In this document: in pieces, positions 1-8,002 of the stretch
Layout: each line of letters begins with the position of its first letter
Numbering within the stretch: the first letter of the stretch is position 1
From: Sphingobium yanoikuyae
Lineage (GTDB): Bacteria > Pseudomonadota > Alphaproteobacteria > Sphingomonadales > Sphingomonadaceae
Assembly (NCBI RefSeq): GCF_034424525.1
Contig: NZ_CP139979.1
Span: forward strand, 2,629,001 to 2,693,000
Direction: 5' to 3'
Length of the DNA: 64,000 nt
The notes under the pieces: generated by a model
What the model was told of the DNA's origin: nothing
The model's database searches: none
What the model saw: the letters and a program-made list of their open reading frames with translations, nothing else
Position numbers and translations under genes: made by a program

Positions 1-1439
1 ACATTCTCGGTCCAGTAATCTTCCGACCAGTCGTTGGACGGGATGTAGAACAGTCCGGTTCCCGGATTGTAGGACATGGGCATCCAGTTGGTGCCGCCCA
101 GGAAATTGGGGGTGACCTTGATCACGTCCCCCTTGTCCTGGCCTGGTGCGGGCGGCGGCGGACGCTGCCCCGGATTTTCGATCGGCCGGCCATTGGCCAC
201 ATCCCATTTGCTGGCCCAGCTGATGTTCGGGACGAAGGGATAGATGCCCAGCGCCGATCCTTTCTGCTTGCTGATCTTGCCATCGCGCTTGGTCAGCTTG
301 TCGAGATCGGTCAGGAAGAAATAGCCGTTGCGATCGGCATGGGCGCCGGCGCGGATCGTCTTGCCGTCCTTTTCCAGATCGAACAGCACGATCGGGTTGT
401 TGCCCGAAAAGTCCCAGGCGTCGTTGGGCGTATGCTGGAAGAAGCCCACCGGCTCGCCGGTCGACGGTTCGATATAGACCTGGCCCGATGTGTAGAGGCT
501 GTCGCCCGGCGAACGCTTCCAGGTGTTCCATGGCGCGGGATTGCCGGTACCGATGACGATCGTGTTGGTCTTCACGTCAAAGGTCGCCGACTGCCAGGGG
601 GCTCCGCCGCCATGGTTCCACGCCTCGACCTTCTTGCCATCCTTGTCATTGGGCCAGCTCGGCGCCTTGGGATCGCCAGTGAAGCTCGACGGCTTGCCGT
701 TGAGGCGGCCCTGATGCCCCTCAACCATCGGCCGCATCCAGATTTCCTCGCCGGTGTCGGGATCGCGGGCATAAAGTTCGCCCACCACGCCGAATTCATC
801 ACCGGACGATCCGTGGATCAGCATGACGCGCCCGGTCTTCTGATCCTTCACGATCGTCGGCGCGCCGGTCATGGTGTAGCCGGCCTTGTGATCCTGGAAC
901 TTCTTGTTCCACACCACCTTGCCGGTCTTGCGGTCGAGCGCGATCATGGAGGCGTCGAGCGTGCCGAGGAAGATCTTGTCGCCATAGATGGCCGCGCCGC
1001 GATTGATGACGTCGCAGCAGGGACGGATGTCATCGGGCAGGCGCGCGGTGTAGGACCAGATCTTCTTGCCCGTCGCCGCGTCCAGCGCGAATATCCGGCT
1101 GTAGGATGCGGTCACATAGATGACACCGTCATAGAAGAGGGCCTGGCTTTCCTGTCCGCGCTGCCGCTCGTCGCCGAAGGAGAAAACCCATTTCGGCACC
1201 AGTTTCTTCGCAGTGTCACTGTTGATCTGGTCGAGCGTGCTGAACCGCTGGGCCCGCACGCCCAGGCCATACATCAGCACATTGTCGTTGCTCTGCTCGT
1301 CATTCAGGATGTCGTCCCAGCTGACGCCCGGCAGCTTGAAATCATGCTTGGCCGCAGCCCCATTCTGGCCCAGCGCCGGCCCCGCCAGCATCGTTGCCAG
1401 CGCCGTAATAGCCGCCAGCCGCCCCCTTGCTCCTCGCAT
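1..1439 (-). CDS. PQQ-dependent alcohol dehydrogenase, methanol/ethanol family (3' end outside window)
   Basis: Quinoprotein alcohol dehydrogenase that would oxidise alcohols in the periplasm with PQQ and pass electrons to a cytochrome c. The frame is open from an ATG at 1437-1439 to the window edge, about 479 residues. An AAGGAGG ribosome site lies 5 bases upstream of the ATG. Residues 1-24 look like a signal peptide. Seen in the translation are the adjacent cysteines Cys141-Cys142 (PCCD), whose vicinal disulfide is a family hallmark, and several beta-propeller blades of the type ALDAATGKKIW and ALDRKTGKVVW. The catalytic Asp343 lies in WDFSGNN. The residue two after it is Ser345, whereas lanthanide-dependent XoxF/PedH-type enzymes carry a second Asp there, so a calcium enzyme is inferred. 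The substrate cannot be told. A two-component system lies 105 bp upstream on the same strand. Confidence 0.93.
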   Translation of the reverse strand, partial: MRGARGRLAAITALATMLAGPALGQNGAAAKHDFKLPGVSWDDILNDEQSNDNVLMYGLGVRAQRFSTLDQINSDTAKKLVPKWVFSFGDERQRGQESQALFYDGVIYVTASYSRIFALDAATGKKIWSYTARLPDDIRPCCDVINRGAAIYGDKIFLGTLDASMIALDRKTGKVVWNKKFQDHKAGYTMTGAPTIVKDQKTGRVMLIHGSSGDEFGVVGELYARDPDTGEEIWMRPMVEGHQGRLNGKPSSFTGDPKAPSWPNDKDGKKVEAWNHGGGAPWQSATFDVKTNTIVIGTGNPAPWNTWKRSPGDSLYTSGQVYIEPSTGEPVGFFQHTPNDAWDFSGNNPIVLFDLEKDGKTIRAGAHADRNGYFFLTDLDKLTKRDGKISKQKGSALGIYPFVPNISWASKWDVANGRPIENPGQRPPPPAPGQDKGDVIKVTPNFLGGTNWMPMSYNPGTGLFYIPSNDWSEDYWTEN

Positions 1440-1544
1440 CGCATCCTCCTTGGCAGTGCGGCTTGATCGCCGCTTACCCGGAGAAGTGTAGGAAGGCTTT
1501 CTGAGAGCGTCCTGAGCGCTTCATGAGATCCCTCTCAATATCGC

Positions 1545-2225
1545 TCATGCTTTGGTCCCATGCCGCAGCATGAAACCGACCCCACGCACCGTCAGCAGGT
1601 CGGGCGCGCAGGCGTGCGCGGCCAGGCGCTTGCGCAAATAGCCGACATAGACGTCGACGCTGTTTTCCGTGACGTCGGCGTCGGTGCCCCACGCCATGTC
1701 CAATATCTGGCTGCGTGATACCACCTGTCCAGCCTGACGGGTCAGGCACAACAGCAGGTCGAACTCGCGCCGGCTGCAATCGAGCGGCTTCCTCTCGATC
1801 TGCGCCGTCCGGGCACGAATGTCGATCGCCAGCGATCCCAGCGACAGGCGCTCGGCATCGCGGCCTTCGCGACGTCGAACCATGACCGCCAGCCGCGCCA
1901 GCAATTCCTCGAAGGAAAAAGGCTTGGTCAGATAATCATCGGCGCCGCAGCGAAACCCCTCCAGCTTCTCGTCCAGGCTGGCACGCGCGGTCAGCATGCA
2001 GATCGGCAGATCGACCCCGTCCCGCCGCACCTCACGGCACAGGTCGGCGCCATCCATGTCGGGTAGGCCAAGGTCCAGGATCGCAGCATGGAACAGACCG
2101 GATGCCAGTCGTGGACGGGCCCGCCGTCCCGATGTCTGCCATTCGACCATATAGCCTTCGGCCATCAATCCGCGATGGACGAAACGGCCGATGCCCGGAT
2201 CATCTTCCACCAGCAGGATGTTCAT
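1545..2225 (-). CDS. OmpR-family two-component response regulator
   Basis: Phosphorylation-controlled DNA-binding regulator of 226 residues. The receiver domain (about 1-115) has the acidic pair Glu7-Asp8, the phospho-acceptor Asp51 in ILDLGLPDMDG, and the conserved Lys in TKPF. A winged-helix DNA-binding domain follows (about 125-220), ending VRGVGFML as in OmpR/PhoB proteins. I chose the internal ATG at 2225 because MNILLVEDD is the canonical N-terminus. That ATG overlaps the TGA of the upstream kinase (ATGA), indicating translational coupling. An in-frame start further upstream would add 31 residues unlike the family. The gene ends 105 bp before the PQQ dehydrogenase start, so the dehydrogenase is an obvious candidate target. 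Confidence 0.95.
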   Translation of the reverse strand: MNILLVEDDPGIGRFVHRGLMAEGYMVEWQTSGRRARPRLASGLFHAAILDLGLPDMDGADLCREVRRDGVDLPICMLTARASLDEKLEGFRCGADDYLTKPFSFEELLARLAVMVRRREGRDAERLSLGSLAIDIRARTAQIERKPLDCSRREFDLLLCLTRQAGQVVSRSQILDMAWGTDADVTENSVDVYVGYLRKRLAAHACAPDLLTVRGVGFMLRHGTKA

Positions 2226-3652
2226 GACACCACCGGCAAGGTCAGCGACACGCACAGGCCCTCCCTCATGCGGTGATTGGCAGCGTCCAGATGGCCGCCA
2301 TGCCGATCCGCGATCCATCGCGCGAGCGCAAGCCCGAGCCCGGTGCCGCCCCGGCTGCGTCCGACATCCGCCTGGAAATAGGGATCGAAAATCCTGGCCA
2401 GATCGGCCTCCGCTACGCCCGGACCATCGTCGCTGATCGCGATGCGCGCGCGATCGCCGTACGATCGCATATCCAGCCGGATCATGCCCTCGGGCGGCGA
2501 GAATTTTATGCCATTATCGATGATGGCAACGAGGGCCTGGCGCAATCGATCAGGATCGCCGACGATCGGCACCGCATCGCTTGCCGCTTCAAGTTGAAGC
2601 CCGATACCACTTGATCGGGCGAAGGGGGCCACCATGGCATGGGCCTCGCGCAGCACGAGGGCAAGGTCGATCGGCCGGGGCGCGACCGACAAGGCGCCGT
2701 CTTCCGCCTGGGCCAGCGCCAGCAGGTCGTCCAGCCGCCGATGGAGGAACTGGCCGCTGTCGACGATATGGACCAGCGCATCCTCCAGTGCAGCGCGATT
2801 CTCCGGCCGGCGCAGCGCCACTTCTGCTTCACCGCGCATCACGGTGACGGGCGTGCGCAGTTCATGGCTGACCTTGGACAGGAACAGCCGACGCCGGCCA
2901 TCGATATCGCGCAGCCGTTGATTGGCCTGTTCCAGGGCCGTCGTGCGGGTGGCCACCTGCGTCTCGATCGCTTCCGCCATATCGTTGAACTGGGCGGCCA
3001 GATGCTGTAGTTCGTGCAGCCCCTGCAGCCGAACGCGTGCAGGGCCCCGTTCTGCCCTGAGCCTGTCTGTGCCATCGATGAGCGCAGCGATGGGCGCCAC
3101 GATGCCGCGCCACAGCAGCCAGCCGGTTGCGCCACACAGCAGCAGGATGAAAAGCGCCACGCTGCCAATCAGCCAGCCGCTCCAGCGCTGCGCCTGCGCG
3201 ATCGATTGCGCGGCCTCCCGCGCCTCCCCCTGTTCCCGGACGGCGATGTCATGCGACAGAGCGCGTGCCGCCCTCCATCCCGCTCGATCGGAATTGCCTA
3301 TGATCCCGGCGAGTTCTAGCGCCCTTGCCCATTCATGGGTTTGCTGGGCCTGACTTTCCGCGTCGGTTTCGATCAGGTGCCGTTCGTTTTCAATACTGCC
3401 CAGATAGGCTCGCATGCCGACTGCAATGGCCTGATCCATGGCAACATGCTGTGACCGATCGGCCAGTTGCCGGGCGACGATGTCCGCCTCCAGCCGGGTG
3501 ACCAGCAGCGCCTGATGCTGGGCCATTTCGATCCGCGAAAGCAACCGAGCGGCGAGCCTGTGATGCCAGATAGATGTCGCGATCAGCACAGCGAGCGACA
3601 ATATCAGCGCCAATGCGCCCGCGACCATCGCCTTCCTGAAGCTCACCGGCAC
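2222..3652 (-). CDS. Membrane sensor histidine kinase
   Basis: Sensor kinase of 476 residues, partner of the overlapping response regulator. A transmembrane helix at about 9-29 and a second at about 159-182 flank a periplasmic loop of about 130 residues that is predicted helical and lacks an obvious PAS or CHASE signature. A HAMP domain follows (about 183-240). The H-box is SHELRTPV with His263. The ATPase domain shows an N-box (DNGIKFSP), a G1 box (DDGPG) and a G2 box (GTGLGLA), so all catalytic motifs are present. The ligand is unknown. Its position in front of a PQQ dehydrogenase suggests sensing of an alcohol or redox state, but this is inference from context only. Confidence 0.94.
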   Translation of the reverse strand: MPVSFRKAMVAGALALILSLAVLIATSIWHHRLAARLLSRIEMAQHQALLVTRLEADIVARQLADRSQHVAMDQAIAVGMRAYLGSIENERHLIETDAESQAQQTHEWARALELAGIIGNSDRAGWRAARALSHDIAVREQGEAREAAQSIAQAQRWSGWLIGSVALFILLLCGATGWLLWRGIVAPIAALIDGTDRLRAERGPARVRLQGLHELQHLAAQFNDMAEAIETQVATRTTALEQANQRLRDIDGRRRLFLSKVSHELRTPVTVMRGEAEVALRRPENRAALEDALVHIVDSGQFLHRRLDDLLALAQAEDGALSVAPRPIDLALVLREAHAMVAPFARSSGIGLQLEAASDAVPIVGDPDRLRQALVAIIDNGIKFSPPEGMIRLDMRSYGDRARIAISDDGPGVAEADLARIFDPYFQADVGRSRGGTGLGLALARWIADRHGGHLDAANHRMREGLCVSLTLPVVS

Positions 3653-3820
3653 CTCCCCGATGCGCTGTCATCCGCACCTGCATGGATGCCGAACATAATG
3701 GGCCAGGCCGCGCGGTTGGATCATACTTTGGTCCAATAAGGTTTTCCTGACCCAGGCCGGACGCTCAGTTCCTAATTTTCGCGGACCGGAAGCAGACATT
3801 CCGTTTAGTCGCATGGGCGC

Positions 3821-4715
3821 CTAATCACGATAGCGCACGGCTTCGACAAACAGCTTGAAAGCGGCGGAGGCATGCCGCCGGTTGGGATAATAAAGCTGAT
3901 AGCCCGGCAGGTCGGGCGTGAACTTGCCCAGAACCTGGATCAGTCGCCCGGCATCAAGATCATCCTGGACCTGATCGGTCGGCAGATAGGCGAGACCGTG
4001 ACCATCGAGCGCCGCAGCACGGACGAGTTCAATCGTCGTCAGCACCAGCGGTCCGCCGACGCGCACCTTCGCCTCCCGCCCGCCGCGCATCAGACGCCAG
4101 CCCAGGGGCACCCGAGAACCGGGCAAGCCCAGATTGATGGCGCGATGATCGACAAGGCCGGCCGGAGACGCCGGCGCGCTTCGTCCGGCGAAATAGGCGG
4201 GCGCGCCGACGATCGCCATTGGCACATCCGCGCTGATGCGAACCGCAATCATGTCCTTGGCGATCTCGCCGCCCAACCGAACACCGGCGTCGAACCGATC
4301 GGCCACCACATCCGCGAGCGCATAGTCGATCGTCAGTTCAACCGTGACATCCGGATTTTTCAGGGAGCAGCTTGCGCATCGCTGGCAGAAGGATCGTCTT
4401 GGCGGCATGCTCCACCGTCGTCACGCGGATCGTGCCCGATGGCCGATCCCGCAAATCCCCCAGCGACGCAATGGCGCCGTCCAGATCATGCAACATTGGC
4501 CCCAGCGTGGCGATCAACCGTTCCCCCGCCTCTGTCGGGGCGACGCTGCGCGTGGTGCGGGACAGGAGGCGCATCCCAAGCCGCTCCTCGATCTTGCGCA
4601 CGATCTGGCTGAGCCCCGATTGCGCCATGCCCAGGCGTGCGGCCGCCTTGGTGAAGCTGCGTTCTTCCGCAACGATCACGAATGCCGCCAGATCAGCGAT
4701 CTCATCGCGCCTCAT
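3821..4715 (-). pseudogene. LysR-family regulator disrupted by a +1 frameshift
   Basis: Two reading frames together make one LysR-type regulator. The first (4715 down to about 4360) carries the N-terminal winged helix-turn-helix (LAAFVIVAEERSFTKAAARL, SGLSQIVRKIEERLG). The second (about 4360 to 3821) carries the substrate-binding domain (NPDVTVELTIDYALADVVADRFDAGVRLG). The junction is a run of five T at 4356-4360 (AAAAA on the coding strand). Removing one base restores LLPENPDVTVEL, a sequence typical of the family. This is therefore either a recent inactivating mutation or a homopolymer sequencing error. It is divergent from the hydrolase at 4834, the usual arrangement for a LysR regulator and its target, with 118 bp between them. 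Confidence 0.85.
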
Positions 4716-4833
4716 TCATCACTCCAGTGATAGGACCAAGCAGTATTACCTGTCTAATCCACGCAATCGGCAGGGTCTATATCTCCCTTATCGGCAGACG
4801 GTCCCCCGTCGCCAGCCCTGAGGAGACCGAGAC

Positions 4834-5775
4834 ATGAGCAAGATCAGCTTCGCCAATTCGAACAACCCGTCGATAGCCATGTCGGCCGTCATCAACCTGC
4901 CCGAAGGCTTTGATGCAACCCGGCGCTATCCGGCGATCGTCGTTTCGCATCCGGGCGGCGGGGTGAAGGAGCAGACGGCCGGCACCTATGCCCGCAAGCT
5001 GGCGGAGCAGGGCTTCGTCACGATCGCCTTCGACCGCTCCTATCAGGGCGAAAGCGGTGGCGATATTCGTCAGCTGGAAAATCCCCATATCAGCACCGAG
5101 GATGTAAGCGCGGTCATCGATCATCTGACGACGCTGCCCTATGTCGACCGGGACCAGATCGGCGCGATGGGCATCTGTGCGGGCGCCGGCTATACGGCCA
5201 ATGCCGCGATCCAGGATCGCCGGATCAAGGCGATCGGTACGGTCAGCGCGGTCAATATCGGTTCCATGTTCCGCAATGGCTGGGACAATATGGTCAAATC
5301 GATCGACGCGCTGCCCTATGTCGAGGCGGGCTCGAACGCCCGCACCGCCGACGCCGAGGGCAAGGGCCATGCGACCATGCCGCTGGCACCGATGAACGAA
5401 GCGGACGCGCCGAACGAGGAGCTTCGTCAGGCCTGGGAATATTATCATACTCCGCGCGCCGAATATCCGACCGCGCCCGGCTTTGCGACGCTGCGCAGCC
5501 TGAACCAGATCATCACCTATGATGCCTATCACATGGCCGATGTTTATCTAACCCAGCCGATCCAGATCGTCGCCGGCAGCATGGCGGGCTCGAAGTGGAT
5601 GAGCGATGATCTCTATGATCGCGCGGCCAGCACCGACAAGGCATTCCATGTCGTCGAGGGCGCCAATCATATGGATCTCTATGATGGCGAAGCCTTTGTC
5701 GACGAGGCCGTGTCCGTCCTCGCCCCGTTCTTCACGGCCAAGCTGACGGCCGCCGTGAGCGAACCCGCCGAGTAA
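4834..5775 (+). CDS. Alpha/beta hydrolase with cysteine nucleophile (YcjY/dienelactone hydrolase-like)
   Basis: Cytoplasmic alpha/beta-hydrolase fold protein of 313 residues, about the family length. An HPGGGVKEQ oxyanion-type loop lies near residues 39-47. The nucleophile elbow is GICAGAG with Cys115 in the place of the usual Ser, as in dienelactone hydrolases. An Asp-rich region and a late His in EGANHMDLYD supply the expected acid and base. No signal peptide is seen. The ribosome site GAGGAGACCG precedes the ATG. It is divergent from the frameshifted LysR gene and followed by a truncated paralogue, so an operon of two similar hydrolases probably existed. The substrate is unknown; LysR-linked YcjY-like proteins are often annotated only as hydrolases. 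Confidence 0.88.
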   Translation: MSKISFANSNNPSIAMSAVINLPEGFDATRRYPAIVVSHPGGGVKEQTAGTYARKLAEQGFVTIAFDRSYQGESGGDIRQLENPHISTEDVSAVIDHLTTLPYVDRDQIGAMGICAGAGYTANAAIQDRRIKAIGTVSAVNIGSMFRNGWDNMVKSIDALPYVEAGSNARTADAEGKGHATMPLAPMNEADAPNEELRQAWEYYHTPRAEYPTAPGFATLRSLNQIITYDAYHMADVYLTQPIQIVAGSMAGSKWMSDDLYDRAASTDKAFHVVEGANHMDLYDGEAFVDEAVSVLAPFFTAKLTAAVSEPAE

Positions 5776-5840
5776 TCGAGCAAGCAGGCGCCGGGAGCAT
5801 TGCGCTCCTGGCATCCACTGTCTTTCCCGAGGAAATGATC

Positions 5841-5979
5841 ATGGAAAGCGTTCAGATCCGGAACCGCGACATGGCATGGCACATCGCCGCCAACATACTG
5901 TTCCCGCCGAATTTCGATGCCGCAAAGAGCTGGCCGGCAATCATCGCCGTCCACCCGTTCGGCAGCTGCAAGGAGCAGA
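5841..5979 (+). pseudogene. 5' fragment of a second alpha/beta hydrolase, truncated by an IS element
   Basis: About 46 codons remain, starting at ATG 5841 with GAGG 8 bases upstream. The encoded piece (ANILFPPNFDAAKSWPAI, then HPFGSCKEQ) lines up with residues 18-47 of the hydrolase just upstream (VINLPEGFDATRRYPAI, HPGGGVKEQ), so it is a paralogue. Homology stops exactly at the left end of the IS3-family element at 5980, and the remainder of the gene is not found on the other side of the element. It lies 65 bp after the intact hydrolase, probably once co-transcribed with it. Confidence 0.85.
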
Positions 5980-6013
5980 TGATCTGCCCCCACCGAGTGG
6001 ACCGATTGGTTTG

Positions 6014-6919
6014 TTAGTGCATTAAGCTCATCGCCGCCATATCCGGACGGAGGTGGAGCGAAGCGGAACCGGAGGCCGGATATGGCGGTGTCGCCGTTTC
6101 TGGTGCCGGTGGCCGATAGCCAAGACTGCTGTGCGGGCGGACGGTGTTGTAATGCCGCCGCCAGGCTTCGATCAGCACCCTGGCCTCGGCGAGGCTGTAG
6201 AAGATTTCACCATTGAGCAGTTCGTCGCGCAGCGACCCATTGAAGCTTTCATTATAGCCATTCTCCCATGGCGATCCCGGCGCGATGTAGAGCGTCTTCA
6301 CGCCGATCTGCCGCAGCCATTGCTGGACGGCATTGGCGATAAATTCGGCGCCATTATCTGACCGTATATGTGCAGGCGGGCCGCGCGAGATGAACAGGTC
6401 CGCCAAGGCCGCCAGCACATCCTCATGTTTGAGCTGTCGCGCAACGATAAGCGCCAGACATTCCCTGCTGGCCTCGTCGATGATCGTCAGGATGCGGAAC
6501 TTGCGGCCGTCATGCGTGCGCCCCTCGACGAAGTCGTAGGCCCACACATGCCCAGGATACTCAGGCCGCAGGCGGATGCATGATCCGTCGTTGAGCCATA
6601 GACGCCCGCGTTTGGGCTGGCGCTGCGGCACCTTGAGCCCTTCGCGCCGCCATATCCGCTCGACCCGTTTATGGTTCACCGTCCACCCCGCATGGCGCAG
6701 CAACGCCGTGACCCGGCGGTAGCCGTAACGACCATATTGCTTTGCCAAGGCGATGATGTCCTCCGTCAGCGCCTGTTCGTCATCCGCCCCACGCGGCACT
6801 TTACGCTGTGTCGATCGATGCTGCCCCAGAACCCGGCATATCCGTCGCTCGGATAGCCGGACTGGCAGATCCCGTCGTATATGATCGATGCAGCGCCGTC
6901 GCCGCGCGGGGCTCAGAAG
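6014..6919 (-). CDS. IS3-family transposase OrfB (DDE integrase catalytic part)
   Basis: Catalytic half of the transposase. The frame is open well upstream of the GTG at 6797-6799: reading back from it gives [13 protein letters not shown] and [19 protein letters not shown], the normal OrfB N-terminus. It joins the OrfA frame at a slippery heptamer (6919-6925). The DDE triad is visible as Asp in WAYDFVEG, Asp in IRSDNGAEF, and Glu in [13 protein letters not shown]. An HTH_21-like segment ([14 protein letters not shown]) lies near the start. No stop or frameshift is seen inside, so the enzyme may be functional. It is normally made as an OrfAB fusion by -1 frameshifting. Confidence 0.93.
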   Translation of the reverse strand, partial: LLSPARRRRCIDHIRRDLPVRLSERRICRVLGQHRSTQRKVPRGADDEQALTEDIIALAKQYGRYGYRRVTALLRHAGWTVNHKRVERIWRREGLKVPQRQPKRGRLWLNDGSCIRLRPEYPGHVWAYDFVEGRTHDGRKFRILTIIDEASRECLALIVARQLKHEDVLAALADLFISRGPPAHIRSDNGAEFIANAVQQWLRQIGVKTLYIAPGSPWENGYNESFNGSLRDELLNGEIFYSLAEARVLIEAWRRHYNTVRPHSSLGYRPPAPETATPPYPASGSASLHLRPDMAAMSLMH

Positions 6920-7191
6920 TTTCCCCGTGCAGCTTCCTGCAATATCAGCTTGTCCAGCGTCAGGTCCGAGATCGCCCGGCGCAGCCGTTGGTTTTCCTTC
7001 TCCAGATCCTTCATCCGCCGTGCCTGGTCGGTCTTCAGCCCGCCATATTCCTTGCGCCAGCGATAATAGGTCTGCTCGCTGACCCCGATCCGACGGCAGG
7101 CTTCGGCGGTCGAAGCCCCCTGCGCCAGCACAATCTCAACTTCACGCAGCTTGCCGATGATCTCTTCCGGCTTGTGCTTCTTGCTCGGCAT
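6913..7191 (-). CDS. IS3-family transposase OrfA (helix-turn-helix protein)
   Basis: Protein of 92 residues with a helix-turn-helix ([37 protein letters not shown]) that binds the IS ends, followed by a leucine-zipper-like helix ([22 protein letters not shown]) used for multimerisation. It ends ARGNF then TGA at 6913-6915. Just before the stop, the coding strand reads G GGA AAC (6925-6919), a canonical X XXY YYZ slippery heptamer. A -1 slip there enters the OrfB frame. Confidence 0.93.
   Translation of the reverse strand: MPSKKHKPEEIIGKLREVEIVLAQGASTAEACRRIGVSEQTYYRWRKEYGGLKTDQARRMKDLEKENQRLRRAISDLTLDKLILQEAARGNF
6919..6925 (-). promoter_or_regulatory. Programmed -1 ribosomal frameshift heptamer G GGA AAC
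   Basis: On the coding (minus) strand the orfA codons GGA AAC are preceded by G, giving G GGA AAC two codons before the orfA stop. A -1 shift moves reading into the open orfB frame with no intervening stop, as expected for the OrfAB transposase of IS3 elements. Confidence 0.85.
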
Positions 7192-7256
7192 TCAATGTCC
7201 CTTTCGCGGTCCAGACTATCATAGTCTCTGGGCCACTCAGCGGGGGGCAGATCACA

Positions 7257-7646
7257 TCATGGGAGGGTCAGCGCAAAGTCGCCCACGCGCGGCCTCACGA
7301 TCATGCTCCAATTCCCGATCGCGAACATCGGGCGCATTGCCAGTGGTGGCAGCGAGCGAGGATAGGCGATCTTCGACAAGGCGGACAGTTTCGACGCGAT
7401 CATCCGGGTCTTGCCCGGGCGCACGATGGCCCGGGCCGCGTCGCGCTGGTCGCGCGCGTCTGCTAGCGTGACATCGGGGAACAGCCCGAAGGTCAGCCGC
7501 TTCTGTTTGCCGGCAAATCGATTTGAAACGCCAGGACTTCGCCCCTTTCGTGGAGACGAACAGGTGCAGGCCGGCGGAATCAGCGAGCTATAGTCCCGCT
7601 CCCCCGGTCTGGCGTTCTTCACTTCGGCGACGGTCAGAGCAACGAT
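7257..7646 (-). pseudogene. Decayed N-terminal fragment of a phage/island-type tyrosine integrase
   Basis: Pieces of the N-terminal DUF4102 arm-binding domain of P4-type integrases are readable in different frames: LTVAEVKNARPGERDY, then in a shifted frame DSAGLHLFVSTKGAKSWRF, then back in the first frame RFAGKQKRLTFGLFPDVTLADARDQRDAARAIV. One base is missing near TATAGC and two near AAATCG relative to what the family needs. The normal ATG is replaced. After about residue 85 the sequence no longer resembles an integrase and the catalytic domain is absent. It lies between the IS right end and a tRNA gene, the usual place for a genomic-island integrase. Confidence 0.82.
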
Positions 7647-7900
7647 GCCCCCACTTTGAAATCCGATGCCCCCACCAATGTCCCCGCATGGGGTGCGCTA
7701 GAGCGTTTTCTAATCAGGTGGAACACCTGATGACTCGGAAAACGCGTTAAACCAAAAACTTAGAGCAACCGATCTGACGCAGTCGGATCGGAATTTGCTC
7801 TAGAGCGAGATAGAGTGAGACAAAGTGTAATTCGAGTGCGCCGGAATAGACGGGGCGCGGAGTCTCAATGAGAACAAATGGCTAACATGATCGGAAAATC
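7647..7900. other. Intergenic region with no gene, between integrase remnant and tRNA
   Basis: No credible coding sequence. The stretch begins with two GATGCCCCCAC repeats (about 7644-7676) and then carries the double-hairpin repeat described separately (7698-7802). The last 100 bases before the tRNA are AT-richer than the surroundings and show no recognisable signal. I saw no second copy of the tRNA 3' end that would mark an attachment site. Confidence 0.6.
7698..7802. repeat. Double-hairpin extragenic repeat
   Basis: Two adjacent palindromes. The first has arms GCGTTTTC (7703-7710) and GAAAACGC (7738-7745), with an inner TCAGGTG/CACCTGA pair. The second has arms AGAGCAA (7762-7768) and TTGCTCT (7795-7801), with inner CCGATC/GATCGG. 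Both are bracketed by CTAGAGCG-like sequence. The layout resembles the RIME-type mosaic repeats described in rhizobia and related alphaproteobacteria. No second copy is present in this window. Confidence 0.75.
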
Positions 7901-7976
7901 TGGTGGGCCCGGCAGGACTCGAACCCGCAACCTAGCCGTTATGAGCGGCCAGCTCTAACCATTGAGCTACAGGCCC
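7901..7976 (-). tRNA. tRNA with CAT anticodon, probably tRNA-Ile2 (lysidine-modified)
   Basis: A full cloverleaf with encoded CCA. The acceptor GGGCCTG pairs with CGGGCCC. The D-arm contains TAGCTCAATGGTTAGAGC. The anticodon stem GCCG/CGGC holds the loop CTCATAA (anticodon CAT). The T-arm is GCGGGTTCGAGTCCTGC. The CAT anticodon fits elongator Met, initiator Met or Ile2. The C-G/G-C-rich acceptor and the CTCATAA loop resemble ileX-type tRNA-Ile2, whose wobble C is changed to lysidine by TilS; Met cannot be excluded. A decayed integrase lies about 250 bp away. Confidence 0.9.
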
Positions 7977-8002
7977 CACCTTGAACGCGGCGATAAGGAG
8001 CA

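Larger units (their letters stand above)
5980..7254 (-). mobile_element. IS3-family insertion sequence, 1275 bp
   Basis: The ends are imperfect inverted repeats. The left end begins TGATCTGCCCCCACCGAGTGG, and the right end read inward begins TGATCTGCCCCCCGCTGAGTGG (with spacing differences), so the outer TGATCTGCCCC is identical. Inside are orfA and orfB in the -1 frame arrangement of IS3 elements, with an intact DDE transposase. The bases outside the two ends (…GCAGA on the left, CATCA… on the right) do not form a target duplication. This suggests that the element recombined or caused an adjacent deletion after insertion. It joins a broken hydrolase gene to an integrase remnant. Confidence 0.93.

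Noticed and set aside
339..1466. Plus-strand open frame of 375 codons at the left end
   Set aside because: It is antisense to the PQQ dehydrogenase, whose minus-strand frame carries the disulfide motif, propeller blades and active-site Asp.
7257..7622. A real small protein of 121 residues
   Set aside because: It is a frame through a frameshifted integrase fragment; integrase sequence continues in a different frame for part of it.
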